Assembly (NCBI GenBank): GCA_003444595.1
Contig: DLUO01000193.1
Location: 3,426-9,504 of the forward strand
Direction: 5' to 3'
Source of the DNA: Bacillota bacterium
Lineage (GTDB): Bacteria > Bacillota > Dethiobacteria > DTU022 > UBA8154
Length of the DNA: 6,079 nucleotides
Part shown: in pieces, positions 1 to 4,121 of the stretch
How the letters are laid out: every line of letters starts with the position of its first letter
Numbering within the stretch: the stretch's first letter is position 1
The notes under the pieces: generated by a model
Told to the model about the DNA's origin: nothing
The model's input: only the letters and a program-made list of their open reading frames with translations
Databases searched by the model: none
Translations under genes and position numbers: made by a program

Positions 1-669
1 GGGACGGGGCGATGCATAGAGCACTCCATGAGTTGCCGTAATGAAGTAATAAAGGCCAAGTTCACTCAGGATTTCTTCCATCTCCGGGTCGTAACCGCAT
101 TCAGGGAGCCAGATTCCTTTTGGAGCTCTGCCGAAAATCATTTGATAGTATTCAATGCCGGCAGCGATCTGGGCATAAATAGACTCTTTTTGTATCCCCA
201 GCAGGGGCAGGTATCCGTGGGTTGCCGCCGAAGTGATCAGTTCTATACGGCCGCTTTCCTGCAACTCTTTGAAAGCATTGACCAGCCGCCTGCCATATTT
301 ATCATTAAAAAGGTGGGAAGTATAATCGAGCCGTTCGCGATACATGCGGGCCAAAGGGGAGAAAACCGGATCTGAGGCCGTCCTGTCTTCCTCCCGGCGC
401 GCCAGTTGCTGTAACTTGCTCAGGTACGCTGCATAGCGGTTTTGCAAAAAGGGATCCTCCATCATGGAGAGCAGGGTGGGAGAAAGAGAGAAAGTAACTG
501 AATAATCAATGTTATCTTTATTGAGACCCTGGAACACTCTGATCAGCGGTATGTAGCACTCGGTTATAGCTTCAAAGAACCATTTTTCTTCCAGGGATTG
601 TTCATATTCAGGATGTCGGACATAGGGCAAATGAGAGTGAAAAATAAAAGCCAGGTAACCTTTAATCAT
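1..669 (-). CDS. GH57 1,4-alpha-glucan branching enzyme (DUF1957 type), N-terminal part, cut by window edge
   Basis: This enzyme cuts alpha-1,4-glucan chains and rejoins them as alpha-1,6 branches during cytoplasmic glycogen synthesis. The 223 visible codons are open to the left edge, so the C-terminal portion (roughly 300 residues in family members of about 530) is missing. Visible GH57 signatures are the first conserved region HSHLPYVRHP (residues 11-20, metal/substrate-region histidines H11 and H13), the family segment WFFEAITECYIPLI (30-43), ATHGYLPLL (149-157), and WLPECGY (187-193). E190 in the last segment is the expected catalytic nucleophile. WLPEC is typical of the branching-enzyme subgroup rather than the WLAER/WLTER of glucanotransferases. 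The catalytic aspartate region lies outside the window. The ATG at 669 is preceded by purine-rich GAGGAAGG and AAGGTAGG (682-689 and 679-686). It lies downstream of the DUF4912 gene on the same strand, but 206 bp of intergenic DNA with repeats suggests separate or added control. Family assignment is firm; branching specificity is inferred from motif type and context. Confidence 0.93.
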   Translation of the reverse strand, partial: MIKGYLAFIFHSHLPYVRHPEYEQSLEEKWFFEAITECYIPLIRVFQGLNKDNIDYSVTFSLSPTLLSMMEDPFLQNRYAAYLSKLQQLARREEDRTASDPVFSPLARMYRERLDYTSHLFNDKYGRRLVNAFKELQESGRIELITSAATHGYLPLLGIQKESIYAQIAAGIEYYQMIFGRAPKGIWLPECGYDPEMEEILSELGLYYFITATHGVLYASPRP

Positions 670-692
670 TTAAATAACCTACCTTCCTCGTA

Positions 693-729
693 AAGTAACT
701 TAAATAAAGTAACTTAAGAAAAGTCACTT
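693..729. repeat. Three 14-bp iterons with palindromic core AAGTNACTT
   Basis: The cores are AAGTAACTT at 693-701, AAGTAACTT at 707-715 and AAGTCACTT at 721-729, each starting exactly 14 bp after the previous one. Each core is an odd-length dyad (AAGT, one centre base, ACTT). The first two copies share a longer 13-base identical unit, TAAAGTAACTTAA (691-703 and 705-717). A degenerate fourth copy, AAGTAATTG, lies at 742-750, 21 bp from the third. The array occupies the leader/promoter side of the branching enzyme gene, ending 24 nt before its start codon. The third core overlaps a minus-strand TATAAG (732-727). This layout fits a multi-site operator for a dimeric DNA-binding regulator, but no regulator is encoded in the window and the binding family is unknown. 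The repeats are read directly; the operator role is an inference. Confidence 0.6.
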
Positions 730-760
730 ATAAGATTAAAAAAGTAATTGGGGTATTCAA
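727..760 (-). promoter_or_regulatory. Possible promoter region for the branching enzyme gene
   Basis: On the minus strand TTGAAT (760-755) could serve as a -35 box. It is followed either by TAATCT (738-733) after a 16-bp spacer, which is only a 3/6 match to a -10 box, or by the better -10 TATAAG (732-727) at an unfavourable 22-bp spacing. TATAAG itself overlaps the third iteron, so a protein bound there would cover the core promoter. The match is weak, and the branching enzyme could instead be expressed by read-through from the DUF4912 gene, because no convincing terminator separates them. Confidence 0.25.
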
Positions 761-875
761 GCAGAGGATTTTCTATGAATGTTAACAAGAAACGTTTTTG
801 ATATATAGGCGGCCTGAATCTGCAGGCTCAGATGCGGTTCAAAAATCAACGTGTACTGATCCTGTGTTTTCCTTG

Positions 876-1391
876 TTATTTTGCATGTTGTAATCCCCGT
901 TGAATCATCTCCATGGAACTTAAATTGCTGCGGGAAATCCGCCAGTAAAGCCGGCGTGCCTGCCAGTCCGGCAAACGCCAGTTTTCGTCAATAATCTCAC
1001 TGAGGGTATCCCGGGGCGTGGTGACCATATTGGAGCTCAGAATTGGTATAAACCCTTTCTCCGGCAGCAAATATCCCAACTCTACACGGTATTTTTTGTT
1101 GGGAACCCCTGCTTTTATGTACCAGTTGTCGGCAGAAGGCGTTATTTGAATATCAAAATGACTCTCCTCTTCGTTCGTTTCCTGGTTGAAGCGGTAAATT
1201 CTAAGTAGCAACTCCAGTGATTCCCAACTCTTTTGTGCCTCTGATTCCAGAAACTGCCTGGTTGGACTGCTGACCTCCCAGTATGCGAACAGCCAGTAAG
1301 GATCGCGAGGAAGAAGGACCAGGCGATCTTCTCCATAATACAGCGGTAGGTTTTCTCCTCCATCCAAATATTCCTTGCTGGAAGGATGCAT
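876..1391 (-). CDS. DUF4912 domain protein, glycogen-cluster associated
   Basis: The product is 171 residues, with no signal peptide or membrane segment, so it is probably cytoplasmic. It matches the DUF4912 family by a conserved N-terminal block (residues about 15-41) containing LPLYYGEDRLVLLPRDP and then YWLFAYWEVS, and a C-terminal block (about 97-139) with PNKKYRVELGYLLP and SSNMVTTPRD. The alternating hydrophobic and aromatic pattern suggests a beta-sandwich like the E-set or Fn3-type glucan-binding modules, but that is inference. The biochemical function is unknown. The start was set at the ATG at 1391 because GAAAGAGGTGG (1410-1400) sits 8 nt upstream as a strong Shine-Dalgarno site; the in-frame GTG at 1403 lies inside that site and is unlikely. 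It is divergent from the glycogen synthase operon and upstream of the branching enzyme on the same strand, which ties it to glycogen metabolism, perhaps as a binding or scaffolding factor. Confidence 0.9.
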   Translation of the reverse strand: MHPSSKEYLDGGENLPLYYGEDRLVLLPRDPYWLFAYWEVSSPTRQFLESEAQKSWESLELLLRIYRFNQETNEEESHFDIQITPSADNWYIKAGVPNKKYRVELGYLLPEKGFIPILSSNMVTTPRDTLSEIIDENWRLPDWQARRLYWRISRSNLSSMEMIQRGLQHAK

Positions 1392-1399
1392 GATTATTT

Positions 1400-1410
1400 C
1401 CACCTCTTTC
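1400..1410 (-). promoter_or_regulatory. Ribosome binding site of the DUF4912 gene
   Basis: GAAAGAGGTGG on the minus strand lies 8 nt before the ATG at 1391. It decides the start: the upstream in-frame GTG (1403-1401) is part of this site and has no good site of its own. Confidence 0.75.
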
Positions 1411-1420
1411 TTCTGAAGCT

Positions 1421-1469
1421 ATTATACCCTTCATGTGAATTATTATAGCCCGAATGGACAGATTGTATA
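1421..1469 (-). promoter_or_regulatory. Candidate promoter(s) for the DUF4912 gene
   Basis: Two perfect TATAAT hexamers occur on the minus strand at 1447-1442 and 1426-1421, exactly 21 bp apart. The distal one has a plausible -35 box, TATACA (1469-1464), at a 16-bp spacer (4/6 match to TTGACA). The proximal one has no good -35 box and would start transcription only a few bases before the ribosome binding site. I favour the distal hexamer as the main promoter. It overlaps the candidate plus-strand -10 box, so the two directions could compete for polymerase. Confidence 0.4.
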
Positions 1470-1471
1470 AA
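1442..1471 (+). promoter_or_regulatory. Candidate promoter for the glycogen synthase operon
   Basis: TATAAA at 1466-1471 is a reasonable -10 box 64 bp from the end of its hexamer to the start codon region used here (1530). The best -35 candidates (ATTATA at 1442-1447, 18-bp spacer) match only 3/6, so the promoter may need an activator or lie elsewhere in this 105-138 bp divergent gap. Confidence 0.28.
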
Positions 1472-1511
1472 AAGAAAACGAAGGGGCAACCTAAATTTGT
1501 TTAAGAAACAA

Positions 1512-1521
1512 GGAAGGAAGG
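1512..1521 (+). promoter_or_regulatory. Ribosome binding site of the glycogen synthase gene
   Basis: GGAAGGAAGG lies 8 nt before the ATG at 1530 and supports that start. A competing start, TTG at 1497, has AAGGGG (1481-1486) 10 nt upstream and would add 11 residues. Confidence 0.6.
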
Positions 1522-1529
1522 TTGCCATA

Positions 1530-2972
1530 ATGCTTATCAGCATGGCCACTTTTGAACATTTGCCTGTTAGAGTAGGAGGTCTTGCCGAGGCTGTAACCTC
1601 CCTGGGAGAAGCTCTGAGTAAAAGTGAAGAAGTGATGGTTTTTATGCCTGCGCACGGCCTTCTCCGGGAAGAAGAGGAAAGCTTTTCCTCCAAGCCGGAA
1701 AAATACTGTGATTTTCGTATTATGGTGGGTGACCGTATCTCCCCCGTTACTGTTTATCAGGTATGGAGAAAAGGTGTCCGTATTTTTCTGTTCAGTAGTG
1801 AGGTAATGGATCATCCACAGGTGTACCAGCCCCGTGATATGTTCGTTGCCAAAATGGTTCATTTTACTAAGGCCGTTCCCGGATTAATAAACATAATCCT
1901 TAAAAAGGAAAACATAAAGCCCGATGTAATTCACATTAACGACTGGCACTGCGTTTTTGCCGGAAGCCTGGTCAAAAAATATTTTAAAATACCTTTTATT
2001 TTTACTATACACCGTCTCTGCCGGGAGCGTATTTCCGTCCATGAACTCAACGAGGTTAATTTAAGTGAACTGGTTGACCCTCGTTACCTGGAGGGCGATA
2101 TGTTCAATATTGAAAAATTTGGCGGTCACCATTGCGATCATTTAACTACGGTGAGCTATTCTTATTTAAACGAGGAATGGCGGACTTTTTTCAGCACTTT
2201 TGAAGGGAAAACCACTTATGTATGGAACGGAACCGACTATACATTCTGGAACCCGGATTTTCTGAAACATGCCCAGCTTCCAAGAAAGGAACGAAGAAAA
2301 TTATTGTTGGAAGAAAACGGCCTCGAAGACGGAATTTTGTTTTTTAATGTGGGGCGCCTCGATGTCGAGCAGAAAGGCATCGACATCTTATTAAAGGCTT
2401 TTGAAATGATTATGAACGGTGAGGTGCCCGGCTCCGAGCGGGTTAGGAAAGAGTTACGCTTGATACTGCTTGGCTCGGGCGATCAGTACCTGGAAAATGA
2501 AGCCAGGCGTCTGGAACGCCAGTTCCCCTATAATATGAAGAGCATCATCGCTTACCTGGGCAGGGAAACCACCAGGGAATATTATGGGGCTGCAGATTTT
2601 TGCCTCATACCTTCCAACTTCGAACCTTTTGGCCTGGTGCAGCTTGAAGCGATGTGTATGGGCTGCATACCGATCGGTTCGCGGGTCGGAGGCATAAATG
2701 ATACCATACTTGATCTGCATGACTTCCCGGAGGAAAGCACAGGAAGGCTTGTGCCTCCCCGCAATCCCGCATCTCTGGCCAGGGCCATGGTGGAAATGGC
2801 GCAGATGTCATTGGAGGATCAGGAAGGTCAGCTTGACAGAATGCGCCGGCGGGGGCGGGAACACGTAATTAAAAATTTTAACTGGGATAAAGCGGCAGAG
2901 AGGTACATCCGGGTGTACAAAAACATGGCTACCATCAAGCTTCCTTTTGTCAGCTATGCTGAACCTTATTAG
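1530..2972 (+). CDS. glgA: Glycogen synthase, GT5 family, archaeal-like
   Basis: This enzyme transfers glucose from ADP- or UDP-glucose to the non-reducing end of an alpha-1,4-glucan. The protein is 480 residues from ATG 1530. The N-terminal GT5 half contains LPVRVGGLAEAV (residues 11-22; donor-binding loop, KTGGLADV in classical GlgA), HINDWH (135-140) and TIHRL (H161). The GT-B C-terminal half contains WNGTD (232-236), VGRLDVEQKG (274-283, R276 and K282), LGSGD (314-318), SNFEPFGLVQLEAM (362-375, E365) and VGGINDT (386-392). All expected catalytic landmarks are present. The VRVGGLAEA loop, TIHRL in place of the bacterial HNLAYQG and the EGKTTYVWNGTD region resemble Pyrococcus-type GT5 synthases, which are known to use UDP- as well as ADP-glucose, so donor choice here is open. 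The start at 1530 gives an N-terminus of family length and has GGAAGGAAGG 8 nt upstream. It is the first gene of a likely three-gene operon. Confidence 0.93.
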   Translation: MLISMATFEHLPVRVGGLAEAVTSLGEALSKSEEVMVFMPAHGLLREEEESFSSKPEKYCDFRIMVGDRISPVTVYQVWRKGVRIFLFSSEVMDHPQVYQPRDMFVAKMVHFTKAVPGLINIILKKENIKPDVIHINDWHCVFAGSLVKKYFKIPFIFTIHRLCRERISVHELNEVNLSELVDPRYLEGDMFNIEKFGGHHCDHLTTVSYSYLNEEWRTFFSTFEGKTTYVWNGTDYTFWNPDFLKHAQLPRKERRKLLLEENGLEDGILFFNVGRLDVEQKGIDILLKAFEMIMNGEVPGSERVRKELRLILLGSGDQYLENEARRLERQFPYNMKSIIAYLGRETTREYYGAADFCLIPSNFEPFGLVQLEAMCMGCIPIGSRVGGINDTILDLHDFPEESTGRLVPPRNPASLARAMVEMAQMSLEDQEGQLDRMRRRGREHVIKNFNWDKAAERYIRVYKNMATIKLPFVSYAEPY

Positions 2973-3023
2973 TATGAAAATGGAAAATAGGAAAATAGAA
3001 CAGCGTTTTGCTGTAGATAAAGT

Positions 3024-3031
3024 AAAAGGTG
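3024..3031 (+). promoter_or_regulatory. Ribosome binding site of the galT-family gene
   Basis: AAAAGGTG ends 9 nt before the ATG at 3041. An in-frame GTG at 3029-3031 falls inside this site, which argues for the ATG. The ATG also gives MPILRQEPLRGEW, the usual N-terminus of the family. Confidence 0.55.
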
Positions 3032-3040
3032 CGTGATCAA

Positions 3041-4054
3041 ATGCCAATTTTACGGCAGGAACCATTAAGAGGGGAATGGGTTATTATCGCCACGGAACGG
3101 GCCCGGCGCCCGGAAACTTTTGCATCCCCGGAGAAAAAAGTAAAAACACCCCCACCGGCAAAGGTTGACAGCTGTCCTTTTTGTATGGGAAACGAGCACA
3201 TGACGCCTCCCGAGGTGCTGGCATACCGGGAGGGCTCAGCTCAGCCCAATACCCCCGGATGGTCCTTGCGGATTATTCCCAATAAATTCCCGGCACTGGA
3301 ACCGAGCGAAAACGGAGGAGAGCCTTTTGTCTGCCACTATTTTGAAAGCTGCCCGGGATACGGTGTTCATGAAGTGATCATCGAAACCCCCGATCATAAT
3401 CGCCATACGGCAGATCTGAAGGAGAATGAACTGGTTCTGGTGCTCAAATCCTTTAAAGAACGCCTTCTCTCTCTGTCCGGTGACCGGCGCTTAAAGTATG
3501 TCCAGATCTTCCGCAACCACCTGCGCGAAGCGGGGGCCTCCATCGAACATCCTCACTGGCAGTTGCTGGCGCTGCCTTTTATCCCTCCTCTTCTGGAGGC
3601 GGAATACAGGCGCAGCCGTGAGTATTACCAGGAAAAGGGCAGGTGTCTGCTCTGTGATCTCCTTGAGCAGGAAGTAAGCGCTGCTGAGAGGATAGTGCTG
3701 GAAAACGAAGCTTTTGTTGCCTATGTGCCTTTCGCCGCTCCACTTCCCTTTACAACCTGGATCGTGCCGCGGGAGCATACTGCTTCCTTGGAGAGCTCTG
3801 CGGACGACTGGGCAGAAAAGTTGGCACCGATCCTTAAGGGTTTCCTGGTTAAGCTTTCTCAAAAGTTACAGGATCCTCCTTACAACCTGTATCTGCATCT
3901 GGCTCCCCTGCGGAGTGAACAGTTGCCTTATTATCACTGGCATATAGAAATTATCCCCAAGTTGACAATCGTCGCGGGGTTGGAGATGGCTACCGGTACG
4001 TTTATCAATGTGTCCAAACCTGAAGAGGCAGCCGGCTTTTTACGGGAAAGGTGA
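3041..4054 (+). CDS. galT: GalT-family hexose-1-phosphate uridylyltransferase/nucleotidyltransferase
   Basis: The classical reaction exchanges UMP between UDP-glucose and galactose-1-phosphate through a uridylylated histidine. The 337-residue protein has the normal family length and layout. It shows LRQEPLRGEWVIIATERARRP at the N-terminus (4-24), the zinc pair C45/C48 in CPFC, LRIIPNKFPAL (76-86), GVHEVIIETP (108-117), the catalytic block IEHPHWQ (168-174), a second CLLC (202-205), REH (244-246), and YYHWHIEIIPKL (297-308). By alignment to E. coli GalT, H170 should bind zinc, H172 should be the nucleophile and Q174 the supporting glutamine. The residue between H172 and Q174 is tryptophan, where E. 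coli has glycine and many relatives serine. No galK or galE is visible. Lying 68 nt after glycogen synthase and 67 nt before a glucanotransferase, it may act as an NDP-glucose-forming or -phosphorolysing enzyme, as plant GalT-like ADP-glucose phosphorylase does; this is inference. Coding-like sequence continues in the +1 frame after its stop. Confidence 0.93.
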   Translation: MPILRQEPLRGEWVIIATERARRPETFASPEKKVKTPPPAKVDSCPFCMGNEHMTPPEVLAYREGSAQPNTPGWSLRIIPNKFPALEPSENGGEPFVCHYFESCPGYGVHEVIIETPDHNRHTADLKENELVLVLKSFKERLLSLSGDRRLKYVQIFRNHLREAGASIEHPHWQLLALPFIPPLLEAEYRRSREYYQEKGRCLLCDLLEQEVSAAERIVLENEAFVAYVPFAAPLPFTTWIVPREHTASLESSADDWAEKLAPILKGFLVKLSQKLQDPPYNLYLHLAPLRSEQLPYYHWHIEIIPKLTIVAGLEMATGTFINVSKPEEAAGFLRER

Positions 4055-4121
4055 TACTCTGAAAGAAGCTGCTAAAGAACTGCACGCAACAATATTATAA
4101 TCAAAAGAGGGTGAAATAATC

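Larger units (their letters stand above)
670..875. other. Intergenic region between the DUF4912 and branching enzyme genes
   Basis: These 206 bp contain the iteron array, the weak promoter candidates described separately, and two short overlapping inverted repeats (812-833). On the minus strand just after the DUF4912 stop there is a weak 5-bp stem with one G-T pair (ATCAG 860-856 with TTGAT 849-845) followed by TTTT (844-841). It is too weak to call a terminator. No open reading frame or RNA gene was recognised here. Confidence 0.5.

Noticed and set aside
28..375. 115-codon plus-strand open frame
   Set aside because: It lies wholly antisense to the well-supported GH57 branching enzyme and has no recognisable family features.
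841..860. Terminator after the DUF4912 gene
   Set aside because: The stem is 5 bp with one G-T pair, A/T-rich, and the T run is short; too weak to call.
1383..1403. GTG start at 1403 for the DUF4912 gene
   Set aside because: The codon is embedded in the Shine-Dalgarno site that serves the ATG at 1391.
3491..3862. 123-codon minus-strand open frame inside galT
   Set aside because: It is a shadow of the galT frame, with all galT motifs intact on the other strand.
4073..4101. A TATAAT at 4096-4101 with TAAAGA 17 bp upstream, as an internal promoter for the GH57 glucanotransferase gene
   Set aside because: Transcription would begin inside the Shine-Dalgarno site (4106-4113), leaving no usable leader, and the -35 match is only 3/6.
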